64,000 bases of DNA from NCBI GenBank assembly GCA_018269055.1, contig JAFDVI010000015.1:205355-269354 (forward strand). Direction: 5' to 3'. Below, in pieces: positions 44,196 through 53,144 of the stretch. Under the pieces are notes generated by a model, which saw nothing but the letters and a program-made list of their open reading frames with translations, was not told where the DNA came from and made no database searches. How positions within the stretch are numbered: the stretch's first letter is position 1; every line of letters begins with the position of its first letter. Both the position numbers and the translations under genes were made by a program. The stretch is from Acidobacteriota bacterium. Lineage in GTDB: Bacteria > Acidobacteriota > Blastocatellia > RBC074.

Positions 44196-45524
44196 TCATT
44201 CTTCTTCGGCAAGCTGGCTCTTCTGCGTTTCCGATTTCAGCGTAAAACTGCCCGCCGTAACGACACGGTCACCAACCGACAACCCGGATATGATTTCAAT
44301 CAGATCGCCTTGTTTGCTGCCAGGTTTGACGACTCGGCGCTCGAACCGATGTTTTTCACGGGCGACGAAGACGACAGTTTGCCCGTCCATCTCCTGCAAA
44401 GCTTTTTGACTGACCAGAATGGCCGGGCGTTTGGCTCCGGCGGCGACGTTGATGGTGGCAAACATTTCCGGCCTCAATTTCCCCTGACGATTATCGGCCA
44501 GACAGCGAACTTCGACCGTGCGGGTTTCCGCGTTCATCACCTCGCCGATGCGGGTGATACGTCCGCTGAAGGTGGTATCCGGAAACGCCGCAACACTGAT
44601 TTCCACGGGCAAACCGATCCTCATCGCCGCCAGATGTTTTTCAGCGACTTCGGCGATGACCCAAACCGACGAAAGATCGCCGATGAAAAACAGCGGGTCG
44701 CCGGGATTGACGCTAGCGCCGGAGGTAATTTCGCGTTTCATGACAATGCCCCCGGAAGGCGCGCGAATCACGATTGGCGCATCGTAATCGTGTTGATCTT
44801 CCGCCAATCCCAAATGTTCGTGATGCCCGCGTGCGCGTTCGACTTCGGCTTCCGCGCGCTGGATTTCCTGTAATGCGGATTGGTAATCCAATCGAGCTTT
44901 GTCTACGTCGTGCTGGGAAATAGCTTTTGCCCGCAACAATCGCTCGGCCCGCTCCATCGCTGTTTGGGCAAAGGCCGCTTCTGTCTGCCGTTGTTTTAAT
45001 TCTGCCTGGGCTTTGAACCATTCGGCTTCGGCCTCATGGACTTCGTGCGTGTGCATTTTGGCTAACGCCTGACCCTTCCGGACGTGGTCGCCAACCTTGG
45101 CATTGATTTCCAGAATGCGACCGGAAAACAGCGAACCCACGCGAGCCGTCGCGTCTTCGTTGATTGCCACGTGGCCTGTAGCTTCAATCGGTGCAACGAC
45201 TTCTCTTTCCACGGCTTCGGCGAATTCCAGCTTGGCCAGTTTGACGGATTCGGCTGACAACGTCAGCAAATTTGGATCTTTCGCCGATTCAGCGGCTTTG
45301 GCGTCCGGTTTAGCCGCGTCCGTGGCCGCCGTTTGCAATTGTTCGGTTTTGTTGCAACCGGAAAGCAAAACGAGGCTCAATGCAAAGGCGCAAAGCTGCA
45401 AAGTTGTAAAGATATTTTGGAAAGAGAAGGCATTTGGATTGAAAGAGTTCATACTGGAAAAAATCCCGCTGCGCCTTTGCTTCTTAGCGTCTTTGCGTTG
45501 AAGAAAGTTTGTTGTCTGAATCAT
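44196..45524 (-). CDS. RND efflux periplasmic adaptor (CzcB/CusB-like lipoprotein)
   Basis: A membrane-fusion protein for tripartite efflux, 442 residues from ATG 45524. It has a lipobox LVLLSGC, a lipoyl/barrel-sandwich half (VGSLFSGRILEINAKVGDHVRKGQALAKM), a long helical hairpin (AEWFKAQAELKQ to YQSALQEIQRAEAEVERARGHHEH), the second lipoyl half (VIRAPSGGIVMKREITSGASVNPGDPLFFI), a beta-barrel and a C-terminal membrane-proximal domain. It fits heavy-metal-type adaptors, but no inner-membrane pump is adjacent. The start is 5 bases after the TolC-like stop, with AAAGGAAT upstream. ATG 45452 would give a shorter leader without basic residues. The N-terminal codons overlap a dispersed repeat. Confidence 0.83.
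   Translation of the reverse strand: MIQTTNFLQRKDAKKQRRSGIFSSMNSFNPNAFSFQNIFTTLQLCAFALSLVLLSGCNKTEQLQTAATDAAKPDAKAAESAKDPNLLTLSAESVKLAKLEFAEAVEREVVAPIEATGHVAINEDATARVGSLFSGRILEINAKVGDHVRKGQALAKMHTHEVHEAEAEWFKAQAELKQRQTEAAFAQTAMERAERLLRAKAISQHDVDKARLDYQSALQEIQRAEAEVERARGHHEHLGLAEDQHDYDAPIVIRAPSGGIVMKREITSGASVNPGDPLFFIGDLSSVWVIAEVAEKHLAAMRIGLPVEISVAAFPDTTFSGRITRIGEVMNAETRTVEVRCLADNRQGKLRPEMFATINVAAGAKRPAILVSQKALQEMDGQTVVFVAREKHRFERRVVKPGSKQGDLIEIISGLSVGDRVVTAGSFTLKSETQKSQLAEEE
45379..45500. repeat. Dispersed-type inverted repeat overlapping the adaptor's N-terminal codons
   Basis: Left side AATGCAAAGGCGCAAAGC and right side, read on the complementary strand, AACGCAAAGACGCTAAG and GCAAAGGCGCAG share a GCAAAG-(G/A)CGC core in opposite orientation, about 120 bases apart. 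GCAAAGACGC-type repeats are common intergenic elements in many bacteria. Here they encode the segment before, and part of, the lipoprotein signal. Confidence 0.55.
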
Positions 45525-45529
45525 TGCTG

Positions 45530-46807
45530 TTATTCCTTTCCTGCGGCCAGCGCCAATTCTGCCAGCGCCAGTTGAAGCTCCAGTTCCGTGCGGTGATACA
45601 GCAAACGCGCTTCGTTGCGCGCGCGTTGGGCTTCGAGCAATTTGTACAAATCCGCCGCGCCTTCCCGATACGCAACCAGCGCGATGTTGCGTGATTCATC
45701 GGCGCGTTGCAGAAAATCCTTTTGCATTTCATTCAGCCGTTCGGCCAGCTTTCGTGTGGCGCGGTGAGCAACTTCGATTTCGGCGCGAATGTAATTTTCC
45801 TCCGCCATCAGTTGCAATTCGCTGGAGGTGATTGCCGCCGAGGCTTTGCCAATTTCGGCGCGGTTTTTGTTGAACAGCGGCAAAGGAATGGTGATATACG
45901 CCAAAGCCGTGTTGAATCCTCCGGTGCGTTTATACCCGGCGCTGACTTCCAGGTCAGGGCGCGCGTAAGCCCGTTGCAGTTTCAGGTTGGCGCGCTCGCT
46001 TTCAATTTTAGCGCGCAATGAAACCAATTCCGGGCGCTTGGCCAGGGCTTCGGTTCGCAATTCCTCAAGCTCAATGGCGATCAATGGGGAAGCAATAGCC
46101 TTCGGCTCAACCAGTAGGAAATGAGTGTTGAAGCGCGTGTCTCCGATAGATTTCAGCAATTCGAGTTTGGCGCGCTCAAATTCCAGATCAACCGATGCTT
46201 CCTGGTTCAGCAATGTTTGCTGTTCCAATCGAACGCGAATCAACTCCCATTCGGAAATGTATCCTTCTTTCAGACGCGTAGCGTTGTACTGAACCAACCC
46301 ATCAAGGTCGCTACGATTTTCGCGGACGATGGCCAGTAAGGTTTGGTTTTGCAGGGCCGTCCAGTACCGGCGAATGACTTCCTGGCGAAGCTGCCGCCGC
46401 AAAGATCCAATTTCCGTTTGCGCCTGGGCCAACTGCCGGTCCGCCAGTTCGGTTCGCCGCGCTGCCTTGCGCGCCGTTTCGATTCGCTGCGAACCGTACA
46501 CGAAAACATCAATATCGCGTCCGAACGTAAACGGCGGTTGTTGCCAAGCCCGCCAATTTTCGGTTTGGATTGTGACGGAGGGATTGGGACGAACTCCGAC
46601 AAAACGTTTGAATTCATCCGCGCCAGTGATGCGCGCCTCAGCGGCATCCAGCAGCGGGTGTTTGGACAAGGCCTGAGCAAGACATTCATCCAGCGAAAGT
46701 TTACGTTGTTCGGTTTCTGTCTGTGCCAAAACCGTGACTGCGCACAGCATGGCGGCCAACGTTCTTAAAAGCAGGGCGCTGAAACAGCGTCTGGGTAACG
46801 TATTCAT
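45530..46807 (-). CDS. TolC/CzcC-family outer-membrane factor
   Basis: A 425-residue outer-membrane efflux protein. A signal peptide (ALLLRTLAAMLCAVTVLAQT) is followed by the two OEP repeats: LSLDECLAQALSKHPLLDAAEARI, long helices (RKAARRTELADRQLAQAQTE), VRENRSDLDGLVQYNATRLKEGYISEWEL, then the second half with ELVSLRAKIESERANLKLQ, PDLEVSAGYKRTGGFNTALAYITIPLPLFNKNRAEIGKA and DLYKLLEAQRARNEARLLYHRTELELQLALAELALAAG. Such proteins form the trimeric exit duct for RND or other tripartite pumps. ATG 46807 has a weak ribosome-binding site; MPISATIL upstream (46849) is an alternative. It is directly followed by the adaptor gene. Confidence 0.85.
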   Translation of the reverse strand: MNTLPRRCFSALLLRTLAAMLCAVTVLAQTETEQRKLSLDECLAQALSKHPLLDAAEARITGADEFKRFVGVRPNPSVTIQTENWRAWQQPPFTFGRDIDVFVYGSQRIETARKAARRTELADRQLAQAQTEIGSLRRQLRQEVIRRYWTALQNQTLLAIVRENRSDLDGLVQYNATRLKEGYISEWELIRVRLEQQTLLNQEASVDLEFERAKLELLKSIGDTRFNTHFLLVEPKAIASPLIAIELEELRTEALAKRPELVSLRAKIESERANLKLQRAYARPDLEVSAGYKRTGGFNTALAYITIPLPLFNKNRAEIGKASAAITSSELQLMAEENYIRAEIEVAHRATRKLAERLNEMQKDFLQRADESRNIALVAYREGAADLYKLLEAQRARNEARLLYHRTELELQLALAELALAAGKE

Positions 46808-46932
46808 CACATCATCAGAAAAATTAAGAATGGTTGCGGAGATCGGCAAGATAACTGACGGTCATCGTTTTGTCATCTTGAGCCGATTTTCGCCGCTGGT
46901 GTCAAATCCGTCGCTTGTGGAATACTCACGGT

Positions 46933-47484
46933 ATGGCATTCATCAAAATGGTCGAACCGGAGGACGCCACAGGCGCGTTGAAGGCAGAATACGATGCCGC
47001 CATCGAACGTGCCGGCAAAGTCTTTAACATCCTGAAAGTGCAAAGTCTGAACCCGACATCGCTGCGGGCTTCCATGGATTTGTACAAGGCGACGATGCAC
47101 GCGGTTTCAGGTTTATCGCGCGCTGAACGAGAGCTGTTGGCGACGGTGGTATCCCAAACAAACGATTGCTTTTACTGAACGGAAGCTCACGGGGAGGATC
47201 TCCGTGTCGAATCGCAAAACGAATCGCTGGCCGAAACCGTCAAACGCAATTTTCGGCAGGCGGAACTGAACATGCGCGAACGGGCGCTGTGTGAATTCGC
47301 GGAAAAGCTGACGCGCACGCCGTCGAAGATGACTGCTGCCGATTGTGACTGCTTACGCGCGGTTGGTTTATCCGACCGCGACATTCTGGACGCCGTCGAA
47401 GTCATTTCATATTTCAACTACATCAACCGCGTCGCTGATGCATTAGGCATTGATCCTGAACCGGAGATGCGCAAAACGGCATGA
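46933..47484 (+). CDS. AhpD-like peroxidase-related selenoprotein (UGA-containing)
   Basis: An alkylhydroperoxidase/carboxymuconolactone-decarboxylase-like protein of 183 residues if TGA 47176-47178 is read as selenocysteine at residue 82. The upstream part (PTSLRASMDLYKATMHAVSG, then SRAERELLATVVSQTNDCFY) and the downstream part (TEAHGEDLRVESQ to AVEVISYFNYINRVADALG) together give one uninterrupted family member. The TGA falls where the second cysteine of the Cys-x-x-Cys-x3-His redox motif belongs (CFY-U-TEAH). A SECIS-like hairpin follows. If UGA is a stop, the gene would be a pseudogene, but the downstream frame is otherwise intact. It overlaps the next gene by 4 bases (ATGA). Likely thiol/selenol peroxidase activity. 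Confidence 0.8.
47188..47206 (+). promoter_or_regulatory. Bacterial SECIS-like hairpin downstream of in-frame UGA
   Basis: CACGGGGA (47188-47195) pairs at all eight positions with TCTCCGTG (47199-47206), one pair being G-U, around the loop GGA. The loop begins 18 nucleotides after the TGA, inside the roughly 16-37 range reported for bacterial SECIS elements, and has G in its first two positions. It would bind SelB with tRNA-Sec. The stem is also coding. Confidence 0.7.
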
Positions 47485-49124
47485 AGTTTGATCTGTTGAT
47501 TCAAAACGCTCGGATTGTTGACGGAACCGGTCAGCCAGCTTATTCAGGCAACATCGCCATTACCGACAAACGCATCGTCGCCCTTGGCACATTTCCCGCT
47601 AAAGCCAGACGAACTATCAATGCCAACCGGTTGGCCGTCATCCCAGGAATCATTGATCCGCATTCGCATGCCGATCTGATTCTGCCGCTTAACCCAAAAC
47701 GACAAGCTGAGTTGATGCGCTGCAAGCTGGCGCAGGGGATTACGACTACCATCGTTGGGAATTGCGGATTGGGTTGTGCGCCGGTTAACAATCCTGACGC
47801 CGAAGCCATTTTGCGCGCCGTCAACTCGTGGATGACGCCAGAGCCAGTGGATTGGCCTTGGCGAACGGTCGGCGAATACCTGAATCGCTTACAAGACAAT
47901 GGCTTGGCGTTGAATATTGCAACCCTGGCGCCGCACGGTCCAATTCGGATTTCGGCAATGGGGCTGGCAAAAGGCAAAGTTTCGCGTTTGCAATTGAAAA
48001 CCATGCGCTCAATGGTCGAACGAGCGATGAAGGATGGCGCATTGGGGCTTTCGACCGGATTAATTTATCCGCCGGGAATGTATTCGGATACCGCTGAGCT
48101 GAAAGATTTGGCGAAAATTGTTTCAGACCACGACGGCATTTACACCAGTCATATTCGTGGTTCCAGCGAAACGCTGATTCCTGCAGTCAAAGAGTTGTTA
48201 GAGGTGGCGCATTCAACCGGAGTCCGTGTTCACCATTCGCATAACGAAGCCGTGGGGCGCGAACACTGGCCGAAGATTGACCGGGTCATGCAAATGGAAG
48301 CGAAGGCGGCCAGCGAGGGAGTTGGCATTACATCCGATATGTTTCCTTACACGGCGGCGGCGACGATGATGATTGCCATCTATCCGCCCTGGGCATTGGA
48401 AGGTGGCGTGGATCAATTGATCGAACGGCTGAAAAACGAAAGGACGAGGCGACGAATCGAACGCGAAATCGAACGGGTCAAATCTTCCTGCAAACCCGAT
48501 GGATGGCCACACAATTTGGTTCGCGCCACGGGTTGGGAAGCGATTCGTATTGGTTATGTCGCCAGCCGCCGGAACAAACGCTTAGAAAATCGCAGCTTGA
48601 CGGAACTTGCCCGCTTGACCTGGAAAACTCCGTTTGATGCGATTTCCGATTTAATCATTGAAGAGCGTGGGCAGGTTTCGATGTTGATTTTTGAGGTCAG
48701 CGGGGAGCGCGATCAGCGCGATTTGCTAGCGAAATTTGCGTGTCTTCCGCACGGAATGTTTTGCACAGACGCGGAAGATTACGGACGTGGATTGCCGCAT
48801 CCGGCGGCTTATGGTGCATTTCCGCGAATTTTGTCCAAACTGGTTCGTGAGGACGGCGCGCTGAAATTCGAAGAAGCGGTGAAGAAAATGACTTCTCTCC
48901 CCGCGACGATTTTTGGATTAAAAGCGCGCGGCGTCATTCGACCCGGAGCATTTGCCGATCTGGTGATTCTCGATCCGCAGCGAATCTGTGACCGCGCAAC
49001 TTTTGAAAAACCGCGGCGCGAGGCAACCGGCATTCAGACGGTCATCATCAATGGAACCGAGGTATATTCACAAGGCAACTTTCACAATGCGTTTTCCGGC
49101 GAGGTTCTCCGTCATCGAAGCTGA
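47481..49124 (+). CDS. N-acyl-D-amino-acid deacylase-like amidohydrolase
   Basis: A 547-residue metal-dependent amidohydrolase. It has the N-terminal composite beta domain (LLIQNARIVDGTGQPAYSGNIAITD), the metal motif PGIIDPHSHADL with HxH, GNCGLG (Cys-containing, typical of D-aminoacylases), SHIRG, VHHSHNEAVG with further metal histidines, a C-terminal PHPAAYGAFPRIL and RGVIRPGAFADLVILDP. These features match the D-aminoacylase branch, which removes acyl groups from D-amino acids. Soluble and cytoplasmic, without signal peptide. Its ATG overlaps the stop of the selenoprotein gene, so the two are co-translated. The true substrate is uncertain, as the family is broad. Confidence 0.88.
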   Translation: MKFDLLIQNARIVDGTGQPAYSGNIAITDKRIVALGTFPAKARRTINANRLAVIPGIIDPHSHADLILPLNPKRQAELMRCKLAQGITTTIVGNCGLGCAPVNNPDAEAILRAVNSWMTPEPVDWPWRTVGEYLNRLQDNGLALNIATLAPHGPIRISAMGLAKGKVSRLQLKTMRSMVERAMKDGALGLSTGLIYPPGMYSDTAELKDLAKIVSDHDGIYTSHIRGSSETLIPAVKELLEVAHSTGVRVHHSHNEAVGREHWPKIDRVMQMEAKAASEGVGITSDMFPYTAAATMMIAIYPPWALEGGVDQLIERLKNERTRRRIEREIERVKSSCKPDGWPHNLVRATGWEAIRIGYVASRRNKRLENRSLTELARLTWKTPFDAISDLIIEERGQVSMLIFEVSGERDQRDLLAKFACLPHGMFCTDAEDYGRGLPHPAAYGAFPRILSKLVREDGALKFEEAVKKMTSLPATIFGLKARGVIRPGAFADLVILDPQRICDRATFEKPRREATGIQTVIINGTEVYSQGNFHNAFSGEVLRHRS

Positions 49125-49543
49125 CAATTCGCATTAAGATTAATCAGCTTTACAGGCAAATTTCGCGTGATAAATTGCCGCCAAAGGTTTTCGACTGCTA
49201 AATCAAAACAAAAAACTTTGAGACAGGATTAACAGGATTTTTCAGGATAAACGGAATTCCAACTTGATTGGAGCCTTGTTGAAATTAGCGTTTCTGAAAA
49301 TCCTGCCCAATCCTGTAAATCCTGTCGAAAAAAGAGTGCCCCAATGTTGTTTGTTCTGATTTAGTTGGAAATCTGCTGTTTTGATTATCTCCGCATCCGA
49401 TTGCCTTCCCCAAACCAAACAATGCCCAAACTGTTTTCCTTGATCGAACAAATTCGTAGTGTGAGACGAACTGCTTATCAAGGAAAGCGTGCTTCAACGG
49501 GATACCCCAATAAACAAATCATTCATTTTCTCAGTGAGGTTTT
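49125..49543. other. Intergenic region with dispersed repeat copy A
   Basis: 419 bases. The repeat at 49222-49326 occupies a quarter of it; the rest has low GC with no convincing gene. A GAGG box just before 49544 serves the next gene. Confidence 0.5.
49222..49326. repeat. Dispersed palindromic repeat, copy A (GACAGGATT...AATCCTGTC type)
   Basis: It begins GACAGGATTAACAGGATTTT and ends in the reverse orientation with ATCCTGTAAATCCTGTC. Arms of about 25 bases consist of CAGGATT units. Related copies lie at 55806-55908 and 57356-57440. Confidence 0.8.
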
Positions 49544-52285
49544 ATGAGAAGTTCAATTCGCAACTGGTCGCTACCGGTTTGTTTCGCTCTGGTTCTTGTC
49601 GCGCTGTTGTTTGGCCTGATGCCCAAAACATCAGCCGCAATGTTTGATGGCAATGAAAATCGTCCATTACTGGTGGGCGCGATTGTTTCTTTGCCCTCGA
49701 CACAAAATTTCGTTGGTGATTGGGTGGTTTTCCGAACCAAGGTCAAAGTCACGGATACCACCAAACTGGATCAGACACGCGCCAAAATTGCCGTCGGCGC
49801 TTTGGTCGAAGTCAAAGGCACAAAACAAAACGACGGTTCGATTACCGCTACGGAAATCACCGTGAAGCTCGCCGCGCCGCCGGGAATTCCGATTAACTTC
49901 AGCGGCAAAATCGAAGAATTGCCCAGCACCGCCAACCGCATCGGCGATTGGAAGGTGAATGGCAAAACCATCCATGTTTCCGCTTCCACCAAGCTGATTG
50001 AAGAAAAGGGCACCGTTGCCGTCGGTGTGTTTGTCGAAGTGGAGGGCATGCTCCAGATTGACGGTTCGATCAATGCCAGTGAAATCGAAGTCAAACCGGA
50101 CGGCGTGACCGGCATTCCCGTCAAATTCACGGGCAAGGTTGAAAGACTGCCCAGCACAAATGGCCGCGTCGGCGAATGGGTCATCAGCGGTCGCAAGGTG
50201 AACGTCACGGCGCAAACCCAACTCAAAGCGACCAATGGTGATTTCATGATCGGTTCGACCGTGGATGTCGAAGGCGTTATTCAAAACAACGGTTCGATCG
50301 TTGCCACCAAACTGGAAACCAAAGCCGCTCCAATGCCGCCAACCATTTTCGTGTATTTTGTGGGCACGATTGAGACCTTGCCGAACACCACAACATTCAT
50401 CGGCGATTGGAAAATCAGCGGACGGACGGTCAAAGTCACAGACAAAACCGTGCTCAATCAGGAGCGAGGTAAAATCGTTGTCGGCGCGATTGTCGAAGTC
50501 AGCGGAACGCTGGCAGATAACGTCGTTACGGCTTCAAAGATTGCCGTCCGCGATGACAACCAGCCGGATTCAATTCGCTTCAGTGGCATCGTTGCTTCTT
50601 TGCCGCCGTCGAATGGAACTGTTCCGGGCTTCATCGGCGATTGGAAAGTCGGCGAGCGCACCGTGCACGTCACCGTCCAAACCAAGGTTGATGAATCCAA
50701 AGCCAAAGTCGCCATCGGCGCTCTGGTGGAAGTCGTCGGCACGCAACGCGATGATCGTTCGGTGGACGCGACGACCATCACTGTCAAAGACAATGTTCCG
50801 GGCGGCCCGGCCAGTTACGTCCGCTTTTTCGGCTCGCTGACCAAACTGCCCGACGCCAGCATTCAGATTGGCAATGGTCGCGCCGGAGACTGGATCGTTG
50901 GCGATAAAACTGTTCACGTGGAGCCAAAGACGCGCATCAACGAAGAGCACGGGCGTGCCGTCGTCGGCGCTTACCTGGAAGTCGAAGGTAACCAGCGTGC
51001 AGACGGTTCGGTGGATGCCGCCGAAATCACTGTCGAACGTGATGCTTCTGCGCCAGCCGGCGCGATCGGGTACATTGATTTTTACGGGGCAATCAAAGCT
51101 CTGCCGTCTGCGGCCAATTTTGTCGGCGCCTGGACTGTGGAAGGCAAAACGGTCAACGTCAGTGACAAAACGAAGCTGGAAAAGGGCCGGGTTGATTTCG
51201 CCGTCGGCGTGATTGTCGAAGTCAAAGGCTATTTGCTGGACAGTGGCCAGGTGAATGCCATCAAGATCGAAGGCAAGGTTCCTGCTTCCGCCAGCAATGT
51301 CGTCACGCGCAGCTTTATCGAATTCATCGGCGACGTGACCGACCTGCCAACCCCGGCGAATTTTGTCGGCGATTGGAAAGTCGGTGGCCGCACGGTTCAC
51401 GTCAAAGAACGCACCGTAGTTCGACGGGAACGCGCTGCGGTGGCCGTTGGCGCAACGGTCGAAATTTACGGCGTTGAATTGTCCGATGGAACGATTGACG
51501 CCAAGTTCATCGAAGTTTCGCACGGCCCTATCGGAGCCAGCTTCCAAACGTACTCCGCGCTGACTTCGGTCAATGCGGGCAGTTATCTGGAAGGCGCAAC
51601 TTCATCGGCGATCATTGCTTCGTTTGGCAGCGGATTGGCTGGCGGCGTTGAGGTGGCCAAGAGCTTGCCGTTGCCGACGGAACTTGGCGGCGTATCTGTG
51701 CTGATTGATGGCGATCCCGTAGGACTGTTCTTCGTTTCGCCGAATCAGATCAATTATCAAGCTCCCGACGATGCTTTGCCGGGGGCGGCTCAAGTGACCG
51801 TGATGCGAAACGGCCAGGCCGTGGCGCAAGGCACATTGGAACTTGGAAACGTGGGGCCGAGCCTGTTCACTGCGGATTCCAGCGGGACGGGCGTTCCCGC
51901 CGGGTTACTACTTCGCGTTCGCGCAAACGGCCAACAGGTTTACGAACCGCTGGCTGCATTCAGCAATGGAAAAGTCACTCCGGTGACGATCACCCGTAAT
52001 GCTGGCGACCGGTTGTTCCTGGTGCTGTACGGAACCGGATGGCGCGGAGCCGACGACACCGACGGCAACACCGGCAACGGCGTCGCCGAAAGCCTGGAGA
52101 TCACCATCGGCAACGCAAAAGCACCCGTGCTGTTTGCGGGAGAAGCACCGGGCTTTGCCGGACTTGATCAGATGAACGTCGAAATTCCGAATGGCATCAG
52201 CGGTAACGTGACCCTTGTCGTTAAAGTCTTTGACGGCGAAGGCAATGTTCTCCGCACCAACTCGGTCAGCATCTCGATTCGGTAA
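49544..52285 (+). CDS. Secreted protein with eight DUF5666-like repeats and a TIGR03437-like C-terminus
   Basis: A 913-residue protein. A signal peptide (VCFALVLVALLFGLMP, mature near residue 32) is followed by eight tandem repeats of about 70-80 residues, each with G.(I/V)..LP, a GDW.V.G..V.V...T segment, VGA.VEV.G and DGS..A..I.V, which match DUF5666-type beta domains. Residues about 665-913 form a module with LPLPTELGGVSVLIDG, FFVSPNQINYQAP and LYGTGWRGADD, GFAGLDQMNVEIP, recognised as the Solibacter-type TIGR03437 domain of Acidobacteriota. It is probably extracytoplasmic and possibly surface-attached; no enzyme motif is visible. ATG 49544 follows GAGG. Confidence 0.82.
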   Translation: MRSSIRNWSLPVCFALVLVALLFGLMPKTSAAMFDGNENRPLLVGAIVSLPSTQNFVGDWVVFRTKVKVTDTTKLDQTRAKIAVGALVEVKGTKQNDGSITATEITVKLAAPPGIPINFSGKIEELPSTANRIGDWKVNGKTIHVSASTKLIEEKGTVAVGVFVEVEGMLQIDGSINASEIEVKPDGVTGIPVKFTGKVERLPSTNGRVGEWVISGRKVNVTAQTQLKATNGDFMIGSTVDVEGVIQNNGSIVATKLETKAAPMPPTIFVYFVGTIETLPNTTTFIGDWKISGRTVKVTDKTVLNQERGKIVVGAIVEVSGTLADNVVTASKIAVRDDNQPDSIRFSGIVASLPPSNGTVPGFIGDWKVGERTVHVTVQTKVDESKAKVAIGALVEVVGTQRDDRSVDATTITVKDNVPGGPASYVRFFGSLTKLPDASIQIGNGRAGDWIVGDKTVHVEPKTRINEEHGRAVVGAYLEVEGNQRADGSVDAAEITVERDASAPAGAIGYIDFYGAIKALPSAANFVGAWTVEGKTVNVSDKTKLEKGRVDFAVGVIVEVKGYLLDSGQVNAIKIEGKVPASASNVVTRSFIEFIGDVTDLPTPANFVGDWKVGGRTVHVKERTVVRRERAAVAVGATVEIYGVELSDGTIDAKFIEVSHGPIGASFQTYSALTSVNAGSYLEGATSSAIIASFGSGLAGGVEVAKSLPLPTELGGVSVLIDGDPVGLFFVSPNQINYQAPDDALPGAAQVTVMRNGQAVAQGTLELGNVGPSLFTADSSGTGVPAGLLLRVRANGQQVYEPLAAFSNGKVTPVTITRNAGDRLFLVLYGTGWRGADDTDGNTGNGVAESLEITIGNAKAPVLFAGEAPGFAGLDQMNVEIPNGISGNVTLVVKVFDGEGNVLRTNSVSISIR

Positions 52286-52308
52286 TCACTCAATCGAGCT
52301 TGAGCTTA

Positions 52309-52347
52309 AAAAATGGGGAGCGTTCTTTGTGGACTTTCCCCATTTTT
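52309..52347 (+). terminator. Intrinsic terminator after the DUF5666-repeat gene
   Basis: AAAAATGGGGA (52309-52319) pairs exactly with TCCCCATTTTT (52337-52347), giving an 11-bp stem with a T-rich 3' arm, 24 bases after the stop codon. Confidence 0.8.
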
Positions 52348-52572
52348 GCGTCATAGCAAGCTCAGTCTTGCTGCCTTGCCGCAGAACCTTTGAATACGAA
52401 TCGAGTAGGAATTTCTTCCAGTCATTGTCGCTGTTCGATAATCGGAATAGAATCCGCGCGGCCCAGTATTCAGGCACACGTGGAGATGAAAAGCCGGACT
52501 ACTTCTCGCTTTACCGTGCGCCGAAACATCAATCCTGACACCTGTCACTTCGGACAAACGGAGAGTAAAGCC

Positions 52573-53139
52573 ATGGTTTCCATAAAGCCTAACAGCCTGA
52601 AGGTAAGATTTTTGGTGGCGGTATCGGCGGTGACTTTGATGACGCTATCCATTGCATCCTACGAAGCGCTTCCTGCAACGGCGACATCCCGCCAAGTGCA
52701 AGAAGACAGGGAATACGAGATTTATCAGCCAAATTGGCCGGTGGGCGCGCTCGAACTGGTTGAGGTAAAGAATCTTCAATCGGAATCGTTTCCCCAAGAC
52801 TTTGAGATCGAAGTAAAAAATATCGGGACCAAGCCGATTTATGGAATTTACTTTGGTCTTGGCGTCAGAGGGCTTGGAACCGATATGTATTACGGGGATG
52901 GCAAGCTGGGGGCAGTTTCCGCCTTGGCAAGTCCGACGGACATTCCCATAAAAGTGGGTGAAACGGGGATTCTTAAGCTGAGTGCAAATGCTGCGAAAGG
53001 GTTTCAAGCAGGAATTGAGAAGCTTCCATTTGCAGACACCCATAAAATATTGATCATTCCCCAAGTGGTGAACTTCGGTGATGGTACCGGATATATCTGC
53101 AACTCTCCATACCCGGCAAAAAGAGAAAATAAGCATTAA
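52573..53139 (+). CDS. Hypothetical exported protein
   Basis: A 188-residue protein with a signal-like N-terminus (KVRFLVAVSAVTLMTLSIASYEALPATA, cleavage near residue 35). The mature part has a beta-rich pattern: LELVEVKNLQSESFPQDFEIEVKNIGTKPIYGIYFGLGVRG resembles the extracellular additive domain of proteins with CARDB-like folds. No catalytic residue set is visible. ATG 52573 follows GGAGAG. The reading frame extends upstream to 52390, but that part has no ribosome-binding site and looks spurious. It lies convergent with the 2-oxoglutarate dioxygenase gene. Confidence 0.6.
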   Translation: MVSIKPNSLKVRFLVAVSAVTLMTLSIASYEALPATATSRQVQEDREYEIYQPNWPVGALELVEVKNLQSESFPQDFEIEVKNIGTKPIYGIYFGLGVRGLGTDMYYGDGKLGAVSALASPTDIPIKVGETGILKLSANAAKGFQAGIEKLPFADTHKILIIPQVVNFGDGTGYICNSPYPAKRENKH

Positions 53140-53144
53140 CCGAG

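Noticed and set aside
46915..47178. Short gene ending at TGA 47178 and separate downstream gene 47272-47484
   Set aside because: Both halves are one family member in one frame, interrupted only by a UGA at a redox-cysteine position and followed by a SECIS-like hairpin; treated as a single selenoprotein gene.
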